Source: Kiloniella laminariae
Lineage (GTDB): Bacteria > Pseudomonadota > Alphaproteobacteria > Kiloniellales > Kiloniellaceae
Assembly: GCF_027214005.1 (NCBI RefSeq)
Contig: NZ_JAPWGY010000004.1
Span: forward strand, 248,001-312,000
DNA length: 64,000 bases
Reading direction: 5' to 3'
A program made the position numbers and the translations under genes. Position 1 is the stretch's first letter, and each line of letters begins with the position of its first letter. Below the pieces are notes generated by a model that was given only the letters and a program-made list of their open reading frames with translations, was not told the DNA's origin and ran no database searches. Positions 26,178-35,014 of this stretch are shown here, piece after piece.

Positions 26178-26654
26178 TTATAGTGCTTTCAGTTCGGGAA
26201 AGCCAGCGGTCTGGCGCAAGGCTTCACCCAGAACCATCGCTGCCGAGACCGCCACATTGAGTGAGCGAACGCCCTGCGCCATGGGGATAATGATCCGGGC
26301 GTCAGCATAGCTATGCACATCTTCTGGAACCCCGGCTGATTCCCGGCCTACCATGAGCGTGTCACTTGGCAGGAACGCAAAGTCGGTATAGCTGCTTTCA
26401 GCCTTGGTCGAGAGCAGGATCAGACGCCCTTTGTCTGTTCGCTGGTCTCTGTCAGCGATGAAGGCATTCCAGGAGCTGTGCCGGAGCAGCTCTGCCTGTT
26501 CGAGGTAATCCATACCTGAGCGTTTCAGTTTTTTGTCGTTAAGGACAAATCCACAGGGTTCGATCAGATCGACAGCGACCTTCATGCAGGCCGCAAGACG
26601 CAGCATGGTTCCGGTATTCTGGGGGATGTCTGGTTGGTAAAGAGCAAGGCGCAT
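26178..26654 (-). CDS. trmL: tRNA (cytidine(34)-2'-O)-methyltransferase
   Basis: A 158-residue SPOUT-class methyltransferase that 2'-O-methylates the wobble base C34/U34 of tRNA-Leu isoacceptors. Conserved motifs are the N-terminal 'LYQPDIPQNTGTMLRLAAC', 'LMVGRESAGVPEDVH' and the trefoil-knot end 'SLNVAVSAAMVLGEALRQ'. It diverges from petABC with 299 bases between the starts and is followed by hemF on the same strand 60 bases downstream. The trmL-petABC arrangement is common in alphaproteobacteria, from memory. Confidence 0.94.
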   Translation of the reverse strand: MRLALYQPDIPQNTGTMLRLAACMKVAVDLIEPCGFVLNDKKLKRSGMDYLEQAELLRHSSWNAFIADRDQRTDKGRLILLSTKAESSYTDFAFLPSDTLMVGRESAGVPEDVHSYADARIIIPMAQGVRSLNVAVSAAMVLGEALRQTAGFPELKAL

Positions 26655-26953
26655 GGTGTAAGATCAGGAATATGAGGAGGTTGAAGGGCGCTGACAGAGA
26701 AAAAAATGACATTTTCCTGCCTGACTCACACTTAGAGTCTTTGCGTTTCGATGACAAATCCTTTATAGCCTGTCACTGAATATGGGACTAACCCTAACCG
26801 CGACAGGATGTCACATCCGAACCTGATCCTAGCAATGCTTAGATGGGGGCGCACAACGGGTTAGACAAGAGCGTTCGCTCAAATCGCCTGTATCATAATG
26901 CAGTTTCCTATCCGGGACTGTTTGATTGAGAGATGAAAATAGGGATTACACAA
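26655..26953. other. 299-bp divergent promoter region, trmL / petABC
   Basis: No gene is seen. The gap lies between the divergent trmL and petA starts and must hold both promoters. A small inverted repeat GAGCGttcGCTC lies around 26869-26880. A RBS-like AGGGA precedes the petA ATG at 26954. Confidence 0.55.
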
Positions 26954-27508
26954 ATGGCAGACGGCGCGACTCCTGCGAATTCCGCCCAAGGGTCCGGCGA
27001 GACCCGGCGTGAATTTCTGTACCTAACGGCCGGGGCTATGACAGTAGTCGGCGCGGCCGGGGCTTTGTGGCCAATGATCGACTCTATGAACCCCTCTGCG
27101 GATGTTCTGGCTCTTTCCTCTACCGAGGTAGACCTGTCTCCGATCGAGGAAGGTCAGAGTGTGACCATTACCTGGCGTGGTAAACCAGTGTTTATCCGCC
27201 GCCGCACAGGTGCAGAGATCAATACAGCTGAAGAAACACCCCTGGCAGACTTGCCAGATCCTCAGCCTGATGCTGATCGTGTTGAAAAACCTGAATGGCT
27301 TATTCTTGTGGGCGTTTGTACGCACCTTGGATGTGTGCCGTTGGGACAGAAAACGGGTGAATCCCGTGGCGAGTTTGGCGGCTGGTTCTGCCCTTGTCAT
27401 GGTTCTCACTACGACACTTCCGGCCGTATCCGCAAAGGTCCGGCGCCAAAGAACCTGGAAGTGCCTCCGTATGTCTTCCTGACTGACAGTTCAATCAAGA
27501 TCGGCTAA
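26954..27508 (+). CDS. petA: Ubiquinol-cytochrome c reductase Rieske iron-sulfur subunit
   Basis: A 184-residue Rieske protein of the cytochrome bc1 complex. A twin-arginine region ('[13 protein letters not shown]', residues 16-27) precedes a single membrane helix (about 28-45), so it is Tat-exported and anchored. The [2Fe-2S] ligands are Cys122 and His124 in 'VCTHLGC' and Cys146 and His149 in 'CPCHGSH', with Cys127 and Cys148 as the disulfide. It takes electrons from ubiquinol and passes them to cytochrome c1. An upstream ATG at 26933 is possible, but the ATG at 26954 has AGGGA 8 bases before it. It is the first gene of petABC. Confidence 0.95.
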   Translation: MADGATPANSAQGSGETRREFLYLTAGAMTVVGAAGALWPMIDSMNPSADVLALSSTEVDLSPIEEGQSVTITWRGKPVFIRRRTGAEINTAEETPLADLPDPQPDADRVEKPEWLILVGVCTHLGCVPLGQKTGESRGEFGGWFCPCHGSHYDTSGRIRKGPAPKNLEVPPYVFLTDSSIKIG

Positions 27509-27518
27509 GGGGCGCGTC

Positions 27519-28730
27519 ATGAGTTTTAAATCAAACAACAAAGTGGTTCAGTGGGTCGAAGATCGCTTGCCGATCATTTCCGTGATGCATCACAGCATCT
27601 ACGAATATCCGATGCCAAAGAATCTGAATTACCTCTGGAACTTCGGTTCTCTTGCAGGTTTTGCCCTGGTTACAATGATTGTAACCGGGATTATTCTTGC
27701 CATGCAGTATACCGCGCATGTCGATCTTGCTTTCAACTCGGTTGAGCGGATCATGCGCGATGTGAACAACGGCTGGCTGATCCGCTATATTCACATGAAT
27801 ATGGCGTCGTTCTTCTTTATCGCCGTTTACATTCACATGTTCCGTGGTCTTTATTACGGTTCTTACAAGGCGCCGCGCGAGCTGCTGTGGCAGCTGGGTG
27901 TTGTGATCTTCCTGCTGATGATGGCGACCGCTTTCATGGGCTACGTTCTTCCCTGGGGCCAGATGAGCTTCTGGGGTGCAACTGTGATCACCAACCTGTT
28001 CTCGGCCATTCCGATCGTTGGCGAGAATATCGTGACTTGGCTCTGGGGTGGCTTCTCGGTTGATAACCCGACCCTGAACCGTTTCTTTGCCCTGCATTAT
28101 CTGTTGCCGTTTATCATTGTGGCTGTTGTCATGCTTCACCTGATTGCCTTGCATACGGTAAGCTCGAACAACCCGCTGGGCATTGATATGAAAGGTCCTC
28201 AGGACAGTCTGCCAATGCAGCCTTATTACACCATCAAGGATCTGCTTGGTGTTGGTGTTTTCCTGATTGCCTTCTCTGTCTTCCTGTTCTGGGCGCCAAA
28301 CTACATGGGACATCCGGATAACTACATTCCAGCGAACCCGCTATCGACACCAGCACATATCGTGCCGGAATGGTATTTCCTGCCGTTCTACGCGATCCTG
28401 CGGGCGATCCCTGACAAGCTTGGTGGTGTTCTGGCCATGTTCGGGGCGATTGCAGTTCTCTTTATCCTGCCGTGGCTGGACCGTTCTCCGATCCGTAGTT
28501 GCAAATTCCGCCCAATGGCACGGATTTTCTTCTGGATTTTCCTTATCAATGGTCTGGCACTGGGGTATCTCGGTGGTCAGCCTGCGGAAGGCGTGTTTGT
28601 GATCGCCAGCCGTATTGCAACAGCTTACTACTTCTTCCACTTCCTGGTGTTGATGCCATTTATTCTGCCGATGATCGAACGTCCGCGAGAATTGCCGAGC
28701 TCAATCCATGAAGCCGTAATGAAGTCCTGA
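27519..28730 (+). CDS. petB: Cytochrome b of the bc1 complex
   Basis: A 403-residue membrane protein holding the two b haems and both quinone sites of the bc1 complex. Eight membrane helices are visible. Landmarks are the N-terminal '[15 protein letters not shown]', '[16 protein letters not shown]', '[20 protein letters not shown]' (helix C and the Qo edge) and '[20 protein letters not shown]', which contains the PEWY motif of the Qo site. It starts 10 bases after the petA stop, and petC follows 14 bases after its end, so petABC form an operon. Confidence 0.97.
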   Translation: MSFKSNNKVVQWVEDRLPIISVMHHSIYEYPMPKNLNYLWNFGSLAGFALVTMIVTGIILAMQYTAHVDLAFNSVERIMRDVNNGWLIRYIHMNMASFFFIAVYIHMFRGLYYGSYKAPRELLWQLGVVIFLLMMATAFMGYVLPWGQMSFWGATVITNLFSAIPIVGENIVTWLWGGFSVDNPTLNRFFALHYLLPFIIVAVVMLHLIALHTVSSNNPLGIDMKGPQDSLPMQPYYTIKDLLGVGVFLIAFSVFLFWAPNYMGHPDNYIPANPLSTPAHIVPEWYFLPFYAILRAIPDKLGGVLAMFGAIAVLFILPWLDRSPIRSCKFRPMARIFFWIFLINGLALGYLGGQPAEGVFVIASRIATAYYFFHFLVLMPFILPMIERPRELPSSIHEAVMKS

Positions 28731-28744
28731 GAGAGGGAAGACCA

Positions 28745-29503
28745 ATGAAGAAAATTCTATCTGGCTTCTTCGCCGTTTCGCTTGGTTGCCTTTCACTTCC
28801 CGCTTTCGCTGCTGGGGACGCTGTTGAGCTTCCCGAGCAGGAATGGAGCTTTGACGGTGTTTTTGGCACATATGACAAGGCTTCTATGCAACGTGGTTTT
28901 CAGGTTTACCAGAAAGTCTGTTCTGCGTGCCATTCGCTTGATCTGATTGCTTTCCGTAACCTTACTGATCTTGGTTACAACGAAGACGAGATCAAGGCGA
29001 TTGCGGCAGAGTACACTGTTGAAGACGGGCCGAATGATGAAGGCGAAATGTTCGAAAGAGCAGGTTCTGCTTCTGATCGTTTCCCTGCTCCTTTCCCTAA
29101 CGAGAAAGCTGCAGCATCAGCAAATGGTGGCAAGGCCCCGCCTGATCTCTCTTTGATGGCCAAAGCTCGTGTTGGTGGCCCTGATTATCTCTATGGCCTG
29201 TTGACAGGTTATGAAGATGCGCCAGCTGATATCGATGTTGGTAATCTGAGTTACAACAAGTATTTCCCTGGCCACCTGATTTCCATGTCGCCACCTCTTT
29301 TCGGTGACGATGTTGAATATGGAGATGGCACGGAAGCGACTGTTGAGCAGATGGCAACCGATGTTTCGCACTTCCTGATGTGGGCTGCGGAACCCAAGCT
29401 GGAAGCACGCAAACAGACGGGTGTGAAGGTCATGATCTTTCTGATCATTTTCACGCTGATCATGTATGCAGCCAAACGCAAAGCCTTTGCCAAGGTACAC
29501 TAA
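28745..29503 (+). CDS. petC: Cytochrome c1
   Basis: A 252-residue periplasmic haem protein of the bc1 complex. Residues 1-23 are a signal peptide. The haem c attachment is 'CSACH' at 59-63, and the axial Met would lie in the later 'HLISMSPPLFGD' segment. A C-terminal helix (about 228-245, 'KVMIFLIIFTLIMYAAKRKA') anchors it. An acidic loop after the haem site is longer than in short forms of the family. Electrons go from the Rieske protein to c1 and then to soluble cytochrome c. It is the last gene of petABC and a strong terminator follows. Confidence 0.97.
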   Translation: MKKILSGFFAVSLGCLSLPAFAAGDAVELPEQEWSFDGVFGTYDKASMQRGFQVYQKVCSACHSLDLIAFRNLTDLGYNEDEIKAIAAEYTVEDGPNDEGEMFERAGSASDRFPAPFPNEKAAASANGGKAPPDLSLMAKARVGGPDYLYGLLTGYEDAPADIDVGNLSYNKYFPGHLISMSPPLFGDDVEYGDGTEATVEQMATDVSHFLMWAAEPKLEARKQTGVKVMIFLIIFTLIMYAAKRKAFAKVH

Positions 29504-29525
29504 GCCTTTAATGGTTTCTTGTTTG

Positions 29526-29558
29526 AAAGGCCGTCCCGAGGGGCGGCCTTTTCTTTTT
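29526..29558 (+). terminator. Terminator after petABC
   Basis: AAGGCCGtCCC pairs with GGGCGGCCTT around a GAG loop (one bulged T) and is followed by TTCTTTTT. It begins 22 bases after the petC stop. Confidence 0.8.
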
Positions 29559-29639
29559 GGAGATAGGGAAGAGAAAATTCGCAAGCGGATGAAAATGACG
29601 TAAGGTCTGAAGCTGCAATTGTTACTTGAGGGGCAGGAT

Positions 29640-30503
29640 ATGGTATTCGGTGAAACGCTTGAAGGTATTGATCATCTCCTGATCGGTACAGCCCAGCTTG
29701 AAGAAGCCCGTCATGGCTATATGCGGCTGGGCTTTCAGCTTACCCCACGGGGAAAGCATATCGGCTGGGGAACGGCCAATTACTGCATCATGTTTCCAGA
29801 TGATTACCTTGAGCTTCTCGGGATTGTTGATGGGCAACAGGACACCAATGGTCTTGATCAGTTCCTGAAGCAAGGCCAAGGCGGGTTGGGTGTTGCTTTT
29901 CGTGGAAATGATCTTTCGAAAACCGCAGCTCTGTTGCAAGGCAAAGGACATAATGTTGAGGGGCTGAATGTACTGAAGCGCATACTGGAGCTGGAAAGCG
30001 GGGAGGTCATGCCCCGATTTGAACTGTTGCGGTATGGCGCTGAAGTCACACCGGGAATCGCTTCTTTTGCCTGTGTGCACAAGACACCGGAAATAGTCTG
30101 GCAGCCGCAATGGGTAAACCATCCCAATGGGGCGACAGGGATTCGCCGGGTTGTCTATGTCATGCCGGACCCCAGTGAGACCATTGATAACTATGCGGCA
30201 TTTTTTGGTGAGGATGCCGTTATCGTCTCGGACGGATTTACTGAAATCCATCTGCCAAGCTCGAGCCACGTGATCCGTTTGATTACGGAAGAAGACATGC
30301 GACGCTTTTACCCGGGCATAGAACCACAAAACAGGGTGCGGGATTGTTATATGGCCGCGATACACCTCTGGTGTGATGATATAAGGGCCACAGAGGCCTA
30401 TTTCGATGTTTATAGGGTTGCGTGCCACAAAGAGGGTGATCAGCGCCTCAGGCTTATGGAGAAGGATGCCTGTGGTGTGGTGTTGGCTTTTGATGCGAGA
30501 TAG
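29640..30503 (+). CDS. VOC-family (glyoxalase-like) protein
   Basis: A 287-residue cytoplasmic protein with the vicinal-oxygen-chelate fold of the Glyoxalase_3 type. Two beta-alpha-beta-beta-beta modules can be traced: 'GIDHLLIGTAQLEEARHGYM' at the start, with the 'LELLG' strand, and a second half beginning near residue 165. The possible metal ligands are His in 'GIDHL' and Glu in 'YLELLGI'. The substrate is unknown. The ATG at 29640 has GAGG 8 bases upstream and is preferred over the TTG-type codon at 29619. It follows the petC terminator and stands alone. Confidence 0.82.
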   Translation: MVFGETLEGIDHLLIGTAQLEEARHGYMRLGFQLTPRGKHIGWGTANYCIMFPDDYLELLGIVDGQQDTNGLDQFLKQGQGGLGVAFRGNDLSKTAALLQGKGHNVEGLNVLKRILELESGEVMPRFELLRYGAEVTPGIASFACVHKTPEIVWQPQWVNHPNGATGIRRVVYVMPDPSETIDNYAAFFGEDAVIVSDGFTEIHLPSSSHVIRLITEEDMRRFYPGIEPQNRVRDCYMAAIHLWCDDIRATEAYFDVYRVACHKEGDQRLRLMEKDACGVVLAFDAR

Positions 30504-30643
30504 GGCGCATTTAGCAAAGTCTGGTTGAAAGTGCTGAATCGATTATAAGCTGATTGGTTTTTTAAAATAGAATGCTGAGCCTGTTCCATTATATCAGTTG
30601 TTCGATAAACTCTCTCGGGCATAACACTCCAGGTAAATCAAAG

Positions 30644-31153
30644 ATGAGACAGCATTTCGCTAAATATCGCGGACAGGGGGCAGCTGTGCCTCCGATACCC
30701 AATCGCCACTTCATTTTCTGGAGCTGGTTAGGGGCATGTGTTGCGATTGCTGCTATTGCCTGGTTATCCAGTACAGCTGGGGCTCCCTTTTTCATGGCTC
30801 CTTTTGGCGCGAGTTGCGTTCTGATTTTCGGATTACCCAACAGCCCCTTGGCGCAACCCAGAAATCTGGTCCTGGGGCATTTGATCGCGACTGTTGTCGG
30901 TTTGGTCATTATGGAGCTGTTGGGGGTCGACTGGTGGTCCATGGGGATCGCCGTTGCCTCGGCCATTGCCCTGATGCAGATGACCCGAACCTTGCATGCC
31001 CCTGCTGGAGCAACACCTCTGGTCGTGATGCTGGAGAAGGCAGACTGGTCGTTTATTTTTACCCCGGTTTTAAGTGGAACTCTTGTGCTTCTCGTGGTCG
31101 GGCTTGTTGCCAACAATCTGTCTCGTGAGCGAAGCTATCCAGAATACTGGTAA
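30644..31153 (+). CDS. HPP-family membrane protein
   Basis: A 169-residue protein with four membrane segments (about 24-43, 48-64, 79-102 and 137-158). The helix-connecting motif 'LHAPAGATPL' around residue 118 corresponds to the 'HPPAGATAL' signature, but the first Pro is Ala. HPP proteins in cyanobacteria and plants have been linked to nitrite transport; bacterial ones like this are not assigned. The ATG at 30644 is preferred over an upstream in-frame start (30572) because the membrane domain follows a short basic N-terminus. It ends just before a bidirectional terminator shared with ychF. Confidence 0.8.
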   Translation: MRQHFAKYRGQGAAVPPIPNRHFIFWSWLGACVAIAAIAWLSSTAGAPFFMAPFGASCVLIFGLPNSPLAQPRNLVLGHLIATVVGLVIMELLGVDWWSMGIAVASAIALMQMTRTLHAPAGATPLVVMLEKADWSFIFTPVLSGTLVLLVVGLVANNLSRERSYPEYW

Positions 31154-31173
31154 ACAGCCGTATCTTTCCCAAT

Positions 31174-31204
31174 AAAAAAGGTGGCCCGCAAGCCACCTTT
31201 TTTA
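31174..31204. terminator. Bidirectional terminator between HPP and ychF
   Basis: AAAAAAGGTGGC and GCCACCTTTTTT enclose a 6-base loop, giving A- and T-runs on both sides. It fits termination of both convergent transcripts. Confidence 0.88.
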
Positions 31205-31230
31205 TTGGATCTGATCTGGTGAACAGAAAA

Positions 31231-32328
31231 TCAGACGTTGAAGCGGAAGTGGAAAATATCACCGTCTTTGGTCAGGTATTCTTTGCCCTCAGCCCGCATT
31301 TTTCCCGTATCTTTTGCACCTTGTTCGCCATTGCAGGCAATGTAGTCATCATAGGCGATGGTTTCAGCGCGAATGAAGCCGCGTTCAAAGTCGGTGTGAA
31401 TCTCGCCCGCTGCATTGGGGGCTGTCGAGCCTGCAACGACAGTCCAGGCCCGGGCTTCTTTGGGGCCAACGGTGAAGAAGGTCAAAAGACCAAGAAGTTC
31501 ATAGCCAGCCCGAATTATCCGTTTGAGACCGGTTTCTTCCAATCCAAGATCTGCCAGGAATTCGGCCTTTTCTTCGGCATCGGACAGAGACGCGACTTCG
31601 GCTTCAATAGCGGCAGAAATGATGACGCAGATACCGCCTTCGGCAGCGGCGCGTTCTTCTACCAGCCGGGAATAGGCGTTGCCTGTGGCGGCGTTTTCTT
31701 CTTCGACGTTAGCAACGTAAAGAACCGGTTTGGCTGTCAGCAGCTGAAGCTGGTCATAGATCGGCTTGTCATCGGCCGAAATATCGGCTGTGCGTGCAGC
31801 TTTACCGTCCTGGAGAACCTCGTAAACGGTATTGAGAACGGCAAGTTTGGCCTTGGCTTCCTTGTCGTTGCCTTTGGCTTTTTTGGTATTGGAGGCAATC
31901 TGCTTCTCAACGGACTCCAGATCGGAGATAAGCAACTCTGTCTCGACAGTTTCCGCGTCGCGAATGGGATCGACAGAACCATCGACATGAGTGACTTCAC
32001 CATCGAAACAGCGCAAGACATGAACGATGGCATCGACGGAGCGGATGTTGCCGAGAAACTCGTTCCCCATGCCTTCGCCTTTTGAGGCACCGCGTACCAG
32101 ACCGGCAATATCGACAAATTCGAGCTGTGTCGGAATGATTTTCTGTGAGTTGGCGATGGCGGCAATCTTGTCCAGACGGGGATCCGGCACTGCAACCCTG
32201 CCGATATTGGGCTCGATTGTGCAGAAAGGATAATTGGCTGCCTCGGCTGCGGCGGTTTCCGTCAACGCATTGAAGAGGGTGGACTTGCCCACGTTTGGCA
32301 GGCCAACGATACCGCAGTTGAAACCCAT
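31231..32328 (-). CDS. ychF: Redox-regulated ATPase/GTPase YchF
   Basis: A 365-residue OBG-like P-loop protein. Residues 1-30 hold the G1 motif '[11 protein letters not shown]' and the family's conserved '[10 protein letters not shown]' (switch I) with '[21 protein letters not shown]' (G3). The central part is a coiled-coil helical insertion and the C-terminal TGS-like domain ends '[17 protein letters not shown]'. YchF binds ATP and ribosomes and takes part in stress responses. It is the last gene of the prs-rplY-pth-ychF group. The ATG at 32328 starts the G1 strand; a longer in-frame start at 32370 would add 14 residues. Confidence 0.95.
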   Translation of the reverse strand: MGFNCGIVGLPNVGKSTLFNALTETAAAEAANYPFCTIEPNIGRVAVPDPRLDKIAAIANSQKIIPTQLEFVDIAGLVRGASKGEGMGNEFLGNIRSVDAIVHVLRCFDGEVTHVDGSVDPIRDAETVETELLISDLESVEKQIASNTKKAKGNDKEAKAKLAVLNTVYEVLQDGKAARTADISADDKPIYDQLQLLTAKPVLYVANVEEENAATGNAYSRLVEERAAAEGGICVIISAAIEAEVASLSDAEEKAEFLADLGLEETGLKRIIRAGYELLGLLTFFTVGPKEARAWTVVAGSTAPNAAGEIHTDFERGFIRAETIAYDDYIACNGEQGAKDTGKMRAEGKEYLTKDGDIFHFRFNV

Positions 32329-32391
32329 TTTTCTCGCCTTTCGCTTGTCCCCCCAGGCAATAATCTGCATCGGGGTCTGTGTGTTATGTCT

Positions 32392-33132
32392 CTAGTCTGA
32401 ACGCGTTTTACTATTTGTAAGCCAGCGCGCCAAGGAGGATTGCCAGCCTTCTGCAGGTTGGTCGGTTTTTTTCGCCTCTGCCTGCTGTGTTGCGCGCTTG
32501 TTGGCCTCAGGCTGTGGAGCCGCTTTAGCTTCGGCCGTTTCGGGCTTGTCTTTTTTGGGCCGCGGCGGGGCTAGTTCCTGGGCCACGCGGGACATGAAAC
32601 CCGAGTCGTCCCGTTGCGCGAGAAAGGTGACGTGGCGGGAAATAGCGTCGAGTTCTTGTTCCAGCCAGCTTTGCTCCGATTTGGCAAAGTCGCCGAGAAC
32701 ATGTCCTGTTACGCGATCCTTGTGGCCGGGATGCCCGATCCCCATGCGAATACGCCAGTATTCCTTGCCGATATGTGCATCAATGCTCTTGATGCCATTG
32801 TGCCCGCCAGAACCGCCGGCTTGCTTGATCCGCAACTTGCCGGGGGCCAGATCCAGCTCGTCGTAAAATACATAGATGTCTTCGGGAGGGATCTTGAAAA
32901 ATCTGGCGGCTTCTCCAACCGCGCGGCCAGATTCGTTCATATAGGTTTCGGGCTTGAGGACCAGGATTTTTTCCTGCCCCAGGCGGCCCTCGGAAACCTG
33001 TCCCTGAAAACGTGCTTTCCAGGGGGAAAAACGATGGCGGTGGACGATATCGTCCACCGCCATAAAACCGATGTTGTGCCGGTTTTTTTCGTACTTCTGT
33101 CCGGGGTTGCCAAGGCCGACAAACATTAACAT
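32392..33132 (-). CDS. pth: Peptidyl-tRNA hydrolase with charged C-terminal tail
   Basis: A 246-residue hydrolase that frees peptides from tRNAs released early from ribosomes. The N-terminus '[19 protein letters not shown]' contains the catalytic His (HNIGF), and '[10 protein letters not shown]' and '[11 protein letters not shown]' (with the second conserved His/Asn) complete the active site. The core normally ends near residue 190; here about 55 further residues rich in Lys, Ala, Glu and Gln ('[19 protein letters not shown]' and on) form a disordered tail. The ATG at 33132 has AAGGAAAG upstream. The gene begins 38 bases after rplY. Confidence 0.95.
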   Translation of the reverse strand: MLMFVGLGNPGQKYEKNRHNIGFMAVDDIVHRHRFSPWKARFQGQVSEGRLGQEKILVLKPETYMNESGRAVGEAARFFKIPPEDIYVFYDELDLAPGKLRIKQAGGSGGHNGIKSIDAHIGKEYWRIRMGIGHPGHKDRVTGHVLGDFAKSEQSWLEQELDAISRHVTFLAQRDDSGFMSRVAQELAPPRPKKDKPETAEAKAAPQPEANKRATQQAEAKKTDQPAEGWQSSLARWLTNSKTRSD

Positions 33133-33170
33133 GTTGGCTTTCCTTAATCTTTCCGGTCAGAAAGAAGATA

Positions 33171-33803
33171 TTAAGCTTCTGCTTCTTCTTCTTCAGCTTC
33201 TTCTTCGTCAGCATCGCCGGATTTGGCGGATTTGACAGAGCTTGGTACAGCAATGGTCGCGATGGTGAAGTCACGATCAGAGATTACAGGCTCGGTTCCT
33301 GCTGGAAGTTTAACAGAAGAAATGTGAACGCTGTCACCCAGTTCAAATCCGGCCATATCAACTTCGATATGCTCAGGGATCTGGTCTGCGCGGCAGATCA
33401 GTTCGATGTCGTAACGTACAACGTTGAGAACGCCGCCTTTTTTCAGGCCTGGGCAGGTTTCTTCGTTGATGAAGTGCACAGGAATGTCGACATGAACCGT
33501 TGTCTTGGCAGAAACGCGCAGGAAGTCAACGTGCTCAACCATGTCAGTCACAGGATGTAGCTGGATGTCGCGCGGAAGAGTACGCTCTTTTTTACCATCA
33601 ATTTCGATTTCCCAAAGGCGGGTACCGAAGTGACCGGTTGTGTACTCTTTCATGATTGGACGAGGGTCCAGGTTGATCATGGTTGGCTGCTTTTTCGCAC
33701 CGTAGATGACGGCAGGAACGAGTCCTGCGCGACGTGCGGCACGAGCGGCCCCCTTTCCGGCTCGTTCACGAGCTTCTGCGCTCACTTTAATGATGTCACT
33801 CAT
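33171..33803 (-). CDS. rplY: 50S ribosomal protein L25 (general stress protein Ctc type)
   Basis: A 210-residue ribosomal protein that binds 5S rRNA. The N-terminal half is the L25 domain ('RERAGKGAARAARRAGLVPAVIYG' begins it); the second half is the TL5/Ctc C-domain from about residue 100. It ends in a very acidic tail 'GDADEEEAEEEEAEA'. The start at 33803 has GGAG 7 bases before it, so the extra four residues from 33815 are unlikely. It is followed by pth (38 bases) and ychF. A terminator-like hairpin and a promoter candidate lie in its leader. Confidence 0.96.
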   Translation of the reverse strand: MSDIIKVSAEARERAGKGAARAARRAGLVPAVIYGAKKQPTMINLDPRPIMKEYTTGHFGTRLWEIEIDGKKERTLPRDIQLHPVTDMVEHVDFLRVSAKTTVHVDIPVHFINEETCPGLKKGGVLNVVRYDIELICRADQIPEHIEVDMAGFELGDSVHISSVKLPAGTEPVISDRDFTIATIAVPSSVKSAKSGDADEEEAEEEEAEA

Positions 33804-33821
33804 TTTATTCTCCAATAAGTC

Positions 33822-33853
33822 AAAAAACAGCGGCAGAGCTTCGTGCCCTGCCG
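33822..33853 (-). promoter_or_regulatory. Terminator-like hairpin in the rplY leader
   Basis: On the minus strand CGGCAGGGC pairs with GCTCTGCCG (nine base pairs, one G-T wobble) around an ACGAA loop, followed by CTGTTTTTT. This is the form of an intrinsic terminator, yet it ends only about 10 bases before the rplY Shine-Dalgarno site. Because no promoter fits in between, rplY must be transcribed through it, as in an attenuator or a regulated leader. Confidence 0.6.
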
Positions 33854-33906
33854 TTGCAGCAATCGGCCAGCCTCCAGGGGTGCTGAACCGAAGAATCCGC
33901 CCGTCT

Positions 33907-33933
33907 TTTATACGGGCGGATGCATTTCGTCAA
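33907..33933 (-). promoter_or_regulatory. Candidate promoter for rplY
   Basis: On the minus strand a TTGACG (33933-33928) is followed after 15 bases by TATAAA (33912-33907). The spacing is one or two bases short of the usual 16-18, so it is tentative. It lies upstream of the terminator-like hairpin, giving a leader of about 95 bases. A perfect ATCCGCCCGT/ACGGGCGGAT inverted repeat at 33895-33921 overlaps it. Confidence 0.4.
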
Positions 33934-33955
33934 ATTAATCCGTCAGCAAGGCTGA

Positions 33956-34888
33956 TCAGTCGAACAGGCAGGAAACCGACTGTTCGTCACTGATCCGTCG
34001 CATGGCTTCACCCAAAAGGGGAGCAACGGAAATCTGTCTTATATTATGGGCGACGCGAACAGCTTCGGTAGCCTGGATCGAATCTGTCATAACCAGTTCT
34101 TCCAGAGGCGATGCTGTAACACGGGCAACAGCCCCTCCGGAGAGGACGCCGTGGGTGATGTAAGCGGAAACGGCAGTTGCGCCGGCATCTTTCAATGCCA
34201 TGGCCGCATTGCACAGCGTTCCCGCAGAATCAACGATATCGTCAATCAGGATACAGCGCTGGCCTTTGACATCGCCGATAATGTTCATCACTTCGGAAAC
34301 ACCGGCTTTTTCACGGCGTTTGTCGATGATGGCAAGATCAGCATCAAGGCGTTTGGCAATAGCGCGGGCACGCAAGACACCGCCAACGTCTGGCGACACG
34401 ATGGTCAGAGGTTCTTTGTTCATGCGCTCGTGAATGTCTTTGCTAAAGACAGGTGCAGCAAAAAGATTATCAGTTGGAATGTCAAAGAATCCCTGAATCT
34501 GACCTGCGTGCAAATCCATGGTCAACACCCGGTCTGCGCCGGCTGTCGTGATCAGATTCGCCACCAGCTTCGCAGAAATTGGTGTTCGGGGACCGGATTT
34601 CCGGTCTTGCCGGGCATAGCCGTAATAAGGAATCACGGCTGTGATGCGGCTGGCTGAACCCCGTTTCAACGCATCAATGGTAACCAGAAGTTCCATCAGA
34701 TTATCATTGGTGGGATAGGAGGTCGGCTGAATGATGAACACATCTTCGCCGCGGACGTTTTCATGAATTTCCACAAAAACTTCCATATCTGAAAAACGCC
34801 GAACAGATGCTTTTGTCAGGGGCAGATTCAGATAGGCGGAAATGGCCTCGGCCAATGGTCGGTTGCTGTTACCCGTTAAGATTTTCAC
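33956..34888 (-). CDS. prs: Ribose-phosphate pyrophosphokinase
   Basis: A 310-residue enzyme making PRPP from ribose 5-phosphate and ATP, for nucleotide, histidine and tryptophan synthesis. It has the class I PRPP synthetase features: '[19 protein letters not shown]' near the start, the ATP loop '[20 protein letters not shown]', and the PRPP-binding '[15 protein letters not shown]' around residue 210-224. It begins just after a lipoprotein gene, with a 126-base gap, and precedes the rplY leader. The prs-rplY-pth-ychF order is typical of alphaproteobacteria. Confidence 0.96.
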   Translation of the reverse strand: MKILTGNSNRPLAEAISAYLNLPLTKASVRRFSDMEVFVEIHENVRGEDVFIIQPTSYPTNDNLMELLVTIDALKRGSASRITAVIPYYGYARQDRKSGPRTPISAKLVANLITTAGADRVLTMDLHAGQIQGFFDIPTDNLFAAPVFSKDIHERMNKEPLTIVSPDVGGVLRARAIAKRLDADLAIIDKRREKAGVSEVMNIIGDVKGQRCILIDDIVDSAGTLCNAAMALKDAGATAVSAYITHGVLSGGAVARVTASPLEELVMTDSIQATEAVRVAHNIRQISVAPLLGEAMRRISDEQSVSCLFD

Positions 34889-35014
34889 GCCAAAATTCCC
34901 GGCTTAACTGGGCCTGAACTCATTAAAAGTTGGGCCCATAGTTTTAAGTTTGGACGGGCGGAACTTATCAACCCCTGACATTTCTGTAAACGCCCATAAA
35001 GACTCATTTTTTTC

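Noticed and set aside
25182-26183. Long open frame on the plus strand
   Set aside because: It is antisense to hemF, which has full conserved motifs. The frame lacks a family and has a shadow-like composition.
31219-32085. Long plus-strand frame opposite ychF
   Set aside because: Composition is repetitive Gly/Phe/Cys-rich as expected from antisense of a coding gene; ychF is clear.
34046-34657. Plus-strand frame opposite prs
   Set aside because: Antisense of a well-supported prs gene; no ribosome site or family.
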